Below, in pieces: positions 25,107 to 33,608 of a stretch of 64,000 nucleotides of DNA. Location of the stretch: positions 62,001 to 126,000 of the forward strand of contig NZ_MSSV01000001.1 in assembly GCF_002150505.1 (NCBI RefSeq). Reading direction: 5' to 3'. A model generated the notes under the pieces. It ran no database searches, was not told where the DNA came from, and saw nothing but the letters and a program-made list of their open reading frames with translations. The position numbers were made by a program, and so were the translations under genes. Positions within the stretch are counted from its first letter, which is position 1, and every line of letters begins with the position of its first letter. Source of the stretch: Algoriphagus ratkowskyi. Lineage in GTDB: Bacteria > Bacteroidota > Bacteroidia > Cytophagales > Cyclobacteriaceae.

Positions 25107-26744
25107 TTAAAAAGTTTTGGAGCTGACCTCCGGGAAATATAAATTAATTACTGTTCCTTCTCCTGGATTGCTAACTGCTGTAATATATCCTTTATGGTTT
25201 TTCATTATTTTCTTACACAAGGCTAAACCAACCCCAGAACCGCTGTACTCGGTAGCTAAATGAAGTCTGGTGAATACATTGAATATAGTTTCCGCATATT
25301 TCTGATCAAATCCTATTCCGTTGTCACTTACTGAAACCACCCAGAATTTCCCGTTATTCCCCGTTGAGTAGGGAATGGAATTGGCCCTTGAAGTGATTTC
25401 TATTGTTGGGGGTACGCCATCTTTAGCGTATTTAATAGAATTTGAGATCAGGTTCGAGAAGAGCTGTTTTAAGAAAAATGGGATACCCATTATGTGTGGT
25501 AATTGCTGAACCTCTATTTTAGCGGACAAGCTTAAATCATCATTGGTATCGGTAACAATTTCTTCAATAAGTTTCTTCAAATCAACGTGTTCAAAAGATT
25601 CCTCCGAATATTTTAAGCGTGTGTACTTTAAGATATCCTGAAGGAGCGTTCTCATTCTTTTGGCAGAAATGTTCAATCGTTGAAGTGAATTCATAATGCT
25701 AGGAGACAATTCCTCTTCACTAAGCAAATGTGAGGAAATGAGCTGCATTTTCCTTAAGGGTTCTTGGAGGTCATGAGAGCTGATCCAGTTCATGTTTTCC
25801 AACTCTGCATTTGCTTCCTTTAGCATTTCACTCAGCCTCCGGTACTTTTGCTCTTCTCTGGTTATTTTTATAAGATTTATTTGTCTTTGCAGGCCGTTAG
25901 CATAGAATGCTGCCATATCTATCTCCGGTTGGAGCCAAGGCTTACTTGTACAATTCACGATCTCTTTCCATAATTCAAAAGAATTGCGGGGATGAAGACC
26001 TTTTTCATTCTTAATAATAGATTTTTTAGGATCACCTGCCCACGTGACCTCTGACTTGGTTTCTGGCCTATACCATATGATGCAGTTATTTTCTTCCAGA
26101 TCCAGCGAATGGTAAATAATACCTGCCGTGTTTTCACAAAGGCTCTTAAGATCTGGTAAAAAATTCACCAGTTTATTGGTGTGGAAGCTTGTTTTAATAT
26201 TGGAATCGTTAAAGTGGTTAGCAAGAAATATAATTTCCTTTTCTGATGGCGTATGACCATGTTTGTATACTTTTCCCTCAATAACTATTGAGACTCCAGT
26301 GGAATTGCACAAGGACAATAGTTCTGGCTGTTTGATTAGCTCCTTAAATGATTCAGGTTCTCCTGTTAGATTAAATGAGTCAATTTTATCGATGGCACTA
26401 TTTACCTTTCGAGATACTTCATATTCTTCTTTAGATTGCCTTACATCTATCTGCGAAGTGATGAAATGGCCTTGCAATTGTGCTGCAAGTCGTAATTCAG
26501 GGGTGAGGTTTTTTGGCGTATAATGATGGCAAGCAATAAGACCCCAGAGTCTTTGTTTATATATTAAAGATATCGTCATGGTAGCCCCTACACCCATATT
26601 ACGTAGATATTCCATGTGAATTGGTGAAGCACTTCTCAGAATAGAAAGGCTCAAATCAAGATTTTTAATTTTACTATCATCGACGGTAAATATTGGAACT
26701 GGTGTATAATTAATATCTGTGATGATTCTCAACAGATTTTTCAT
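25107..26744 (-). CDS. Phytochrome C-terminal fragment (rest of GAF, PHY, histidine kinase)
   Basis: The first in-frame ATG after the stop (26744) would give a 545-aa product. It contains the GAF C-terminal half (SPIHMEYL, LIACHHYTP), PHY (about 100-290), a coiled linker, HisKA with SSHDLQEPLRK near 330 and HATPase with NLISNSIKYA, DNGIGF and GSGVGLALCKK. Without the PAS cysteine and the DIP motif it cannot bind bilin normally, but its kinase part is complete. No GTG or TTG start occurs between the stop and this ATG. Confidence 0.6.
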   Translation of the reverse strand: MKNLLRIITDINYTPVPIFTVDDSKIKNLDLSLSILRSASPIHMEYLRNMGVGATMTISLIYKQRLWGLIACHHYTPKNLTPELRLAAQLQGHFITSQIDVRQSKEEYEVSRKVNSAIDKIDSFNLTGEPESFKELIKQPELLSLCNSTGVSIVIEGKVYKHGHTPSEKEIIFLANHFNDSNIKTSFHTNKLVNFLPDLKSLCENTAGIIYHSLDLEENNCIIWYRPETKSEVTWAGDPKKSIIKNEKGLHPRNSFELWKEIVNCTSKPWLQPEIDMAAFYANGLQRQINLIKITREEQKYRRLSEMLKEANAELENMNWISSHDLQEPLRKMQLISSHLLSEEELSPSIMNSLQRLNISAKRMRTLLQDILKYTRLKYSEESFEHVDLKKLIEEIVTDTNDDLSLSAKIEVQQLPHIMGIPFFLKQLFSNLISNSIKYAKDGVPPTIEITSRANSIPYSTGNNGKFWVVSVSDNGIGFDQKYAETIFNVFTRLHLATEYSGSGVGLALCKKIMKNHKGYITAVSNPGEGTVINLYFPEVSSKTF

Positions 26745-26846
26745 GTACAGTTCTCTTGCTTGCGGTGGAATGTCGGTATGCGGATAATGAAGGCCTAGAA
26801 ATGGTTCTAAATCCTCCCTAACACTTTCTGCATAAACCTCTCCATT

Positions 26847-27377
26847 TTAATTGTCATCAAAGCGATAGATCATTACTCGATCGTAACCGGTAATACCTCG
26901 CGTGCCCTCGGCCACTAAATTACAAAGCTCTTTAAGACTATTAGTGGAGTGCATGTAAGAAAGAAACTGTGAAGTACTATCATACACCTCATTCGCTAAC
27001 TTAACCTGAAAATTTTCAGGCTGAAATTCAAGTATATAGATGTTTTCACTTTGGTGTACTGTGCATAGAAAATCATATTGTAAAAGTTTGATTTTCAACA
27101 TCGATGATGAAAGCATCCGATTTTTAGAGATGTACTCAAAAAGTGATTCTTGTGCCTTTATACCAAAAATTGCATTAAATACACTACCCAATAAGTCTAC
27201 ATAAGGAATTCCTAAATATTCTTCAGTATTTGCACTGCAATAATCAATAATAAAGGAATCTTGTAATAGTCCGATAAGGAAACCATGCGGCTGAATACTT
27301 CCAGGAATATGAATTGGTTCTTGTTCACAATTAGAAAGATTGACTAAATCTCTATTTACAATGTCTTTTAATCTCAT
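26847..27377 (-). CDS. Phytochrome N-terminal fragment (PAS and start of GAF)
   Basis: The open part upstream of the stop codon gives a 176-aa product with the full N-terminal PAS domain and Cys17, but only the first ~35 residues of GAF. It would lack the pocket aspartate and histidines, so it should not form a working photoreceptor alone. Listed because annotation software would call it as a separate gene. Confidence 0.6.
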   Translation of the reverse strand: MRLKDIVNRDLVNLSNCEQEPIHIPGSIQPHGFLIGLLQDSFIIDYCSANTEEYLGIPYVDLLGSVFNAIFGIKAQESLFEYISKNRMLSSSMLKIKLLQYDFLCTVHQSENIYILEFQPENFQVKLANEVYDSTSQFLSYMHSTNSLKELCNLVAEGTRGITGYDRVMIYRFDDN

Positions 27378-27382
27378 AGAAA

Positions 27383-27985
27383 TTAACGTACAGAATTATT
27401 TATAAAATGGTCTTTGATAGCTGTAAAAGTATAATTGGCACCAGCGATAATGTCCTTTCCACTTTGACTTTGAACTTCAAAATTAGTAATAGCGGTCATA
27501 AACTGCTTCCATAATATTCCAGTCTGATCGCTATATCCAGCAAAGTATGACGCGCCTGTTTGCAAATCATATCCTAAAGTTTTATGAATATGTTTATAAA
27601 TATATCTGCCTCCTAATGACGAACCTTCTATCACATACATCATTCCCATAGCAAACCCAATGGATATTTCATTTTCCAAAGCCTTAAATACCGGGCATAC
27701 GTTATCCTTAGTGTATCCTAAATTTTTAAAATCTTTTTCTAGTAATGGGAGCTTACGGCGCTGATCCAAGTCACTAATTTCATTCTTTAGTACAGGAAAC
27801 AGTGTTTTTTCTACTTCTCTAATGGCATCATACATCAAATCCAGATAAAGTATGTAGTTCTCTCTACTCACATCGTCCGACAGGAGAGCAGCAGAAATAG
27901 GTAAATTTTCTAATTCTTGATGAGGTTTTGAAGTGCTTGCTTTTAGTTGTAAAAGAAAGGAAGGAGAAAGGTGTGGTTCACTCAT
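27383..27985 (-). CDS. bphO: Biliverdin-producing heme oxygenase
   Basis: Opens heme to biliverdin, the chromophore of bacteriophytochromes (200 aa). The proximal heme histidine is in TSKPHQELENLP (His22). The distal helix is GFAMGMMYVIEGSSLGGRYI, which is characteristic of the BphO type. It is placed 5 bases before the phytochrome gene and 16 bases after the response regulator, so the three form one operon that makes and uses its own chromophore. Confidence 0.93.
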   Translation of the reverse strand: MSEPHLSPSFLLQLKASTSKPHQELENLPISAALLSDDVSRENYILYLDLMYDAIREVEKTLFPVLKNEISDLDQRRKLPLLEKDFKNLGYTKDNVCPVFKALENEISIGFAMGMMYVIEGSSLGGRYIYKHIHKTLGYDLQTGASYFAGYSDQTGILWKQFMTAITNFEVQSQSGKDIIAGANYTFTAIKDHFINNSVR

Positions 27986-28001
27986 TGCTAGGGTTAGCTA
28001 G

Positions 28002-28436
28002 TTATTTTTTGTATAAAAAGCCATTAAAATCAGGATTAAAGCTGTCCCAATTAATTTCAAGGGCATATTGAATTGATGCTTTCAGCTTTAAAAAGCTATC
28101 TGCTTTTGGGATAAAGAAATTCGCACCTAATTCATGAGCTTTTCTAATGACTAACTGATCTTGAGTTGTTGAAAACATGATTATAGGAAGAAGTCCATAA
28201 TTTTTAGATTTCCTTATATTTTCCAAAACTTGCATACCGGTCATTCCAGGCATATTGATGTCCAAAAACAATAAATACGGATTTGGGGGTGGATTTTCTA
28301 AAGCCTGAATTAATTGAAAACCATCTGTATAGGTGATTAATTCATACTTTTCACTAATTACTTCAATTATTTTTCTAAAAAAATCTAAATCGTCTTCGTC
28401 GTCATCAGTATAAAATATGGTTAGCTTATCTTTCAT
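28002..28436 (-). CDS. Single-domain response regulator
   Basis: CheY-like receiver without an output domain (144 aa). The acidic pocket is YTDDDEDD, the phospho-acceptor is Asp59 in LLFLDINMPG, and the later switch residues are MFSTTQ (Thr90 region) and Lys111 in IPKADS. This Rcp1-like type commonly takes phosphate from phytochrome kinases. It is first in the operon with heme oxygenase and phytochrome, so it is the probable phosphorelay partner. Confidence 0.9.
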   Translation of the reverse strand: MKDKLTIFYTDDDEDDLDFFRKIIEVISEKYELITYTDGFQLIQALENPPPNPYLLFLDINMPGMTGMQVLENIRKSKNYGLLPIIMFSTTQDQLVIRKAHELGANFFIPKADSFLKLKASIQYALEINWDSFNPDFNGFLYKK

Positions 28437-28475
28437 GGTAGGGATTCAAGACGAGGGAACGAGCTTAGGTCAGCA

Positions 28476-28483
28476 CAAATATA
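28476..28483 (-). promoter_or_regulatory. Candidate -7 element upstream of light-sensing operon
   Basis: On the minus strand the sequence reads TATATTTG, a full match to the Bacteroidota TAnnTTTG -7 consensus, 40 bases before the response regulator start. No clean TTG is seen at the -33 distance, so support is partial. Confidence 0.35.
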
Positions 28484-28670
28484 CTGAAAAGAAAAATAGG
28501 TGAAATATATGAGTACTAGATATGCAAATTCTTCTGGTATAATTGCTGATCCAAGATATCAACTTTAACGATACCCTCTCAAATAAGCTACTTCGCCCAA
28601 AATCAAGCAACTTAATGTAAAATTTTTTTTGCAGGTCATTGCTTTTCTGCCTATGTAGTTTTCAGTAAAA

Positions 28671-31600
28671 TTATGCAGGAATATAGATGTCAAATGTAGC
28701 TCCCTTATCTAATTCACCTGATGCTTTAATAAAACCTTCATGATTGTCTACTATTTTCTTGACAATAGCTAGTCCAATACCAGTTCCTATATAATCTGCT
28801 TTGCCATGAAGTCTTTGAAACACTTCAAATATTTTTTCGCTGTAAATAGAATCAAACCCAATACCGTTATCTGAAACTGAAATGTGATGGTACATAATGT
28901 TTTTTTCAAGCTTGGGAACACTTGAGTCCTTACTAGAAACCAGTTTGCTATCGATCATTATTCGTGGCGATCTGGAGGGGTCTGAAAATTTAAGCGCATT
29001 ACTAATTAGATTCATCAAAAGCTGCTTGAATTGAAACGGTATTACTCTAAGCTTATCCTCAGACTCTAAAATCAACTCAGCATCTTTTTGAAGAAGCTCT
29101 TCTTTCAAATCATCCTTAAGATCGTTGATTATCGAATTAAAACTCATTATTTCAAATTGCCTATCCTGACTAGTGGTACGGGAATAGGCTAATAAGTCCT
29201 GAATAAGTGTTTGCATTCTCTGTGCAGCACTTAGCATCCGCCCAAACATTTCTCTTCCTCTTTCGGTCATATTTGGGTATTCATCCTCCATTAGCATACT
29301 AGAGAACGTCTGGATCTTCCGAAGCGGCTCTTGCAAATCATGGCTTGATATGTATGCGAATGATTGCAACTCCTTATTCATTTTTTCAAGATCGTTATTT
29401 TTTAAATTCAGCTCTTTGGTTCTATCCTCTACCTGCTTTTCTAATTCTACTGTAAAGAGTTTTTGATCCTGAATATCTGTACTAGAACCCACCCACATTC
29501 TTATATTTCCCTGTTCGTCTCGTTGTGGAATGGCGCGACTTAGCTGCCAGCGGTAACTCCCGTCAGTTTTTTTAAATCTATGTTCAAAATGAAAATCTTT
29601 GCCAGTGGATATAGCCTGTTTCCACTTCTCAATATTATCTTTTCTCTCATCTGGGTGAACTATTTGAAGCCACCCTTCACCACTTATATCCTCGTATTTA
29701 AAACCAGTGAAATCATATAGAGCTTGATTGTAATAGTTCAAATTGCCTTCGCTGTCAGATGTCCAAATCATCTGAGGCATGGAGTCAGCCAAAAGTCTGA
29801 ACTTTTCCTCCCGCTCCAATAGCAGCTTATGGAAACCCTTTGCATCGGTGATGTCTCTTATAGTACCAACCATTCGATCAGGCTGACCTTGATCATCAAG
29901 GAAAACTTTTCCTCGAACTTCAATCCAATTACGCAAACTGTTATTTTTTACGATTCTACATTCAAAAAGTAATGTACCAGATTTATAAGATTGCTCATAA
30001 GCTTCTTTGATCTTCTCAAGGTCATCTGGATGAAATCTCTCTGTCAATTGAGAGGTGGTAATAATCTCATAGCTTAAAAAGCCAAAAATTTCATTACACC
30101 TACTGGAAATTATACTTGTTTCATTTTTTATATCATACTCCCAGACACCTAGTTCACTGGCATTAACTACTATATTTAATCGCTCTTCGTTTTTCTCAAC
30201 CTTTACTCTTGCTTCCACTTTGTCGGTTACGTCATTGACGGTGATCATCATACCCGATGTAAAACCTTCAGCGTCTAATAATGGGGCATATTCAAAATCC
30301 AAAAAGAATTTTCTGATCCCATCAGCTCCTCGCACTAATGCCGGAGACTCTTTCTCGCTGTGAGTTACACCGGTAGCATAAACTTTCCTGAGTAGTTCAG
30401 GATACTTCTGATCTTTAAGTTCAGGGAAAGCATCCAAGATTGAAACCCCTATCAACTCAGAAGGCTCTCTGCGCCATACCGATTCAAACATCGCTTTGTT
30501 TGCAGACTCTATAATGTACTGATCGCCTCTTAAGATAGTCATGGGTATAGGAGATTGCATGATTAAATTACGAAAGTGATTCTCGCTTTCTAGAAGCAAA
30601 TGTTTTGCTTTCACAGTATCTGTGACCTCAGTAGCAACCGCCATTATTCCACTGATTTCTCCGTTTTCTTCCTTCAAAGGATGGTAGACAAAATTGAAAT
30701 AGGAAACCTCTTGTTTTCGATACCTATTTAAGGTGACAGGAAATTCATTTCCGAAGAATGGCATTCCTGTTAATTTGATGTCTCTAAAAATATTTTCAAT
30801 TACATCTTTTACTTCAGGGAGAGTGTCAAAAATTGGCTTTCCGATAAACTCTTCAGAAGTCTTATCTACCAAGCTTAGATAATTTTCATTGGCCATTTCC
30901 ACGATATAATTATCTCCTCTAAGAATGGTAATGCCTAAAGGGGCCTGTTCAACGGAGTTTCTAAATCTTTTCTCGCTTTCTTCTACTTGTTGTTTTGCAA
31001 GATGAATATCGGTAACGTCTGCGGCGGTGTTCATCACTGCGTATACTTCGCCTGAAGTATTGTAGAGTGGGGTAAAGCTATAGTTATAATAAAATGGCTT
31101 CAATACTCCGTTTATTTCAAGGAAAACATGCATGTTTTTAGCATGAAAAGGAACTCCTGTAGAGAATACGCCCATAATCTGACTGAATACTTCAGTGTCC
31201 TTTAATTCAGGAAGGACTGATCTATAAGACTTGCCTATAATGTCATTCCCTTTACCCCAAACATCCTTGATGGTCTGGTTGGCTAGTGTGATAATGAGAT
31301 CTTCACCTTCAAAAACCCCGATAGGAAAAGGAGAATTATCAATTATGGATCTAATACTTTGTTCCCTTTCTTCTATTTTATTTCTAGCAAGTACTTGCTC
31401 GGTGACATCTTCCAGCGTTCCATTTAGCCTATAGCAAACATTATCTTCTGTAAACCAAGATTTGCCCTTTGCGTGAACAATCCTTTTTTGACCTGTATCA
31501 GAATTTGTAATAGCATATTCTATATCATAGACCCCACCGGATTCTATTAAAAGAGAACGTTCTATTGAATTTATCACCCTGATTTTATCCTCGGGGTCAA

Positions 31601-32258
31601 TTGCGTTTAATGCTACATCCAAATCTAACTCCTCATCAGTAGCAAGATTAAACCAGGATTTAAGTTTTTCATTCCCAGAAAAGGTTTTGCTGATAGGATT
31701 ATAATCCCAAGTGCCCAGACCTGCAGATTCAATTGCAAAGAATAATTGATTCTTACTATCCTCTAGTTTCCCTTCAATTAGTTTCTTTTCCGTGATTTCC
31801 ACAGCTGTACATAATATTCCTACTGTGTTTCCATCTAGATCTTTAATGGGACTATACGTAAAGTCGTAATTTTTTTCGCTTAAATGCCCTTGACTAATTG
31901 TCAAAATGGAATCTGGAATAAATACAGGTTCACCATTCAGTACCCTATGGAAAATAGCTTGAATACCTGCCCACTTTGTATGGTATGTTACTTCTGCACT
32001 TTTACTGAAAACATTGTTATGCTCTGGTTCACCGAGAAGATTCGCAAATCCGTCATTGTATAATTGGATAAAATCATTGCCCCAAAAAATGCACATCGGC
32101 ATTGGATTCTCCATGATCAGTGAAACCGTGGAAAGTAAGCTCACTGGCCAGTTTTGAGGGTTTCCAAGGGAAGTATCAGCCCAATTAGTTTTTCTTAAAA
32201 GGTCTCTAAGTCTACTTTTTCCCGATAGGAACTGCCAGTTGAAATTTATTCTGTCCAC
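28671..32258 (-). CDS. Multi-PAS sensor histidine kinase
   Basis: A 1195-aa soluble sensor kinase with no membrane segment. About seven PAS domains can be counted at roughly 40-155, 165-290, 300-420, 430-550, 560-680, 690-810 and 815-940. They are separated by EE.F/EKRF-type linkers and C-terminal ATDVTD-like ends. The third to fifth look like tandem copies (NSPFPIGVFEGED, QAPLGITILRGDN, QSPIPMTILRGDQ). HisKA has ISSHDLQEPLRKIQ near 975 and HATPase has NLISNALKFSD, DNGIGFD and GTGIGLAIVKK. The HisKA box closely matches that of the phytochrome. No receiver domain is present. The signal is unknown; it lies 234 bases upstream of the light-sensing operon. Confidence 0.9.
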   Translation of the reverse strand: MDRINFNWQFLSGKSRLRDLLRKTNWADTSLGNPQNWPVSLLSTVSLIMENPMPMCIFWGNDFIQLYNDGFANLLGEPEHNNVFSKSAEVTYHTKWAGIQAIFHRVLNGEPVFIPDSILTISQGHLSEKNYDFTYSPIKDLDGNTVGILCTAVEITEKKLIEGKLEDSKNQLFFAIESAGLGTWDYNPISKTFSGNEKLKSWFNLATDEELDLDVALNAIDPEDKIRVINSIERSLLIESGGVYDIEYAITNSDTGQKRIVHAKGKSWFTEDNVCYRLNGTLEDVTEQVLARNKIEEREQSIRSIIDNSPFPIGVFEGEDLIITLANQTIKDVWGKGNDIIGKSYRSVLPELKDTEVFSQIMGVFSTGVPFHAKNMHVFLEINGVLKPFYYNYSFTPLYNTSGEVYAVMNTAADVTDIHLAKQQVEESEKRFRNSVEQAPLGITILRGDNYIVEMANENYLSLVDKTSEEFIGKPIFDTLPEVKDVIENIFRDIKLTGMPFFGNEFPVTLNRYRKQEVSYFNFVYHPLKEENGEISGIMAVATEVTDTVKAKHLLLESENHFRNLIMQSPIPMTILRGDQYIIESANKAMFESVWRREPSELIGVSILDAFPELKDQKYPELLRKVYATGVTHSEKESPALVRGADGIRKFFLDFEYAPLLDAEGFTSGMMITVNDVTDKVEARVKVEKNEERLNIVVNASELGVWEYDIKNETSIISSRCNEIFGFLSYEIITTSQLTERFHPDDLEKIKEAYEQSYKSGTLLFECRIVKNNSLRNWIEVRGKVFLDDQGQPDRMVGTIRDITDAKGFHKLLLEREEKFRLLADSMPQMIWTSDSEGNLNYYNQALYDFTGFKYEDISGEGWLQIVHPDERKDNIEKWKQAISTGKDFHFEHRFKKTDGSYRWQLSRAIPQRDEQGNIRMWVGSSTDIQDQKLFTVELEKQVEDRTKELNLKNNDLEKMNKELQSFAYISSHDLQEPLRKIQTFSSMLMEDEYPNMTERGREMFGRMLSAAQRMQTLIQDLLAYSRTTSQDRQFEIMSFNSIINDLKDDLKEELLQKDAELILESEDKLRVIPFQFKQLLMNLISNALKFSDPSRSPRIMIDSKLVSSKDSSVPKLEKNIMYHHISVSDNGIGFDSIYSEKIFEVFQRLHGKADYIGTGIGLAIVKKIVDNHEGFIKASGELDKGATFDIYIPA

Positions 32259-32837
32259 AAAAATGTGTTTATGTATAAAAATGTGATTATGTATTTAAAG
32301 AAATTGTATCCAAAACTTATTATTCTAGTAGTGTTATGCTTTGCTCTGGATATAATCTACATGATATACGCTACTAAAACAGTGCGAGGGAATGTCGGAT
32401 AAAATATAAAAAACAGATAGTTTATAAAAAATCAATGCAAGCCCTAACTATCGAGCACTTATTGGCGATTGGATGAAAAGATGGAGATTGATTTCTGCAA
32501 CCAGTAAAAATATGACAGACAAAAATCTTAATATCTACTAAATTTTAATGTAGAAAATACTACGGATTACTGGGAGAATTTGCCCCAGTGTATTTGATTG
32601 AACTGCGAGATGAATTACAGTATTTATCTACTTTGACTATGAATTCACAGTTTTAGGTTAGCCTATTAATGCGATTTATACAAGATTAGGTTTAGTCATG
32701 ACTTTTAAAGTAATGTTTTCAGCTGTAAGTAATTTGATACTTTAAGCACGAAAAGGATTGCCCAAAAATTGCAATAAAAAACTAACTGGAATTTTAAATG
32801 AAAACGCTTAATACTATCATCACCAAACTAATAGTTT
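32259..32837. other. Long intergenic region between PAS kinase and ku
   Basis: About 580 AT-rich bases divide the minus-strand PAS kinase from the plus-strand ku gene. No open frame with recognisable features is present. An imperfectly placed inverted pair, TTAAAGTA at 32705 and TACTTTAA at 32738, is the only structure I note. Promoters for both genes should lie here. Confidence 0.45.
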
Positions 32838-33608
32838 ATGAAATCAATCTGGAATGGCACCTTGGGATTCGGTTTAGTTAATATTCCCATCAAAATGTAT
32901 TCTGCTTCCGAAAACCGAACTATCGATCTTGATATGCTTGATTCGGAAGATCATGCTCGAATTAGGTATCAGCGGGTGAACGAGAAAACAGGTAAAGAAG
33001 TAGAGTGGAAAAATATAGTCAAAGGATTCAAAATGGATGATAAATACATCATTCTTGAAGATGAGGATTTTGAAGAGGCCAATGCGAAAAAAAGTAAAGT
33101 AATAGAGATTGAGGCTTTTGTAGAGGAAGTCGATGTTGCTGATATGCTTTTCAAAAAGCCCTATTTTTTAGAGCCACAGAAGGAGGGAGGCAAAGCGTAT
33201 AACCTACTTCGTGATGCGTTGAAGAAAACTAAAAAGCTTGGGCTCGCCACTTTTGTTATGCGTCAGAAAGAGAATCTCTGTTTAATTGGAATCTATAATG
33301 ATGTACTTGTACTGCATGTAATCCGTTTTTCAGATGAAATACGAAACCCTTCAGATCTTAAAATCTCTACTTCGAAAACTACCAAAAAAGAAGTAGAAAT
33401 GGCTGAATCTCTGATTAAGCAATACAGCGAAAAGTTTGACTTGAGCCAGTATAAAGATCAATACAACGAGCAGTTGATGAAAGTAATCAAAGCAAAATCT
33501 AAAGGTAAGAAGGCGGTGGTGAAAAAATTTGTGCCAGAAAACACTCCTTCAAAAGATCTCATGGCACAGCTCAAAGCAAGTTTGGAAAAACGTAAAAAAG
33601 CTTCCTGA
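32838..33608 (+). CDS. ku: Non-homologous end joining protein Ku
   Basis: DNA-end-binding homodimer of bacterial end joining (256 aa). The start MKSIWNGTLGFGLVNIPIKM and the block FKKPYFLEPQKEGGKAYNLL are diagnostic of bacterial Ku. A basic C-terminal tail (KSKGKKAVVKKF, KASLEKRKKAS) is of the kind that recruits the ligase and extra DNA. Its stop shares one base with the ligD start (TGATG), so Ku and LigD are translationally coupled. Confidence 0.96.
   Translation: MKSIWNGTLGFGLVNIPIKMYSASENRTIDLDMLDSEDHARIRYQRVNEKTGKEVEWKNIVKGFKMDDKYIILEDEDFEEANAKKSKVIEIEAFVEEVDVADMLFKKPYFLEPQKEGGKAYNLLRDALKKTKKLGLATFVMRQKENLCLIGIYNDVLVLHVIRFSDEIRNPSDLKISTSKTTKKEVEMAESLIKQYSEKFDLSQYKDQYNEQLMKVIKAKSKGKKAVVKKFVPENTPSKDLMAQLKASLEKRKKAS

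Larger units (their letters stand above)
25107..27377 (-). pseudogene. bphP: Bacteriophytochrome histidine kinase with one in-frame stop codon
   Basis: Read through the whole span, this is a 756-codon PAS-GAF-PHY-kinase phytochrome. The biliverdin cysteine lies in NLSNCEQEPIHIPGSIQPHG (Cys17). The GAF domain starts at GYDRVMIYRFDDN, then a TAA stop occurs (26847-26849, codon 177). The same frame resumes with NGEVYAES, HTDIPPQARELY, ASPIHMEYLRNMGVG and LIACHHYTP, all phytochrome pocket motifs. PHY has HPRNSFELWKE, and the kinase has SSHDLQEPLRK and DNGIGF. No other disruption is seen. It follows the heme oxygenase by 5 bases. It could be a recent null, a sequencing error, or a readthrough gene. 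Confidence 0.85.
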
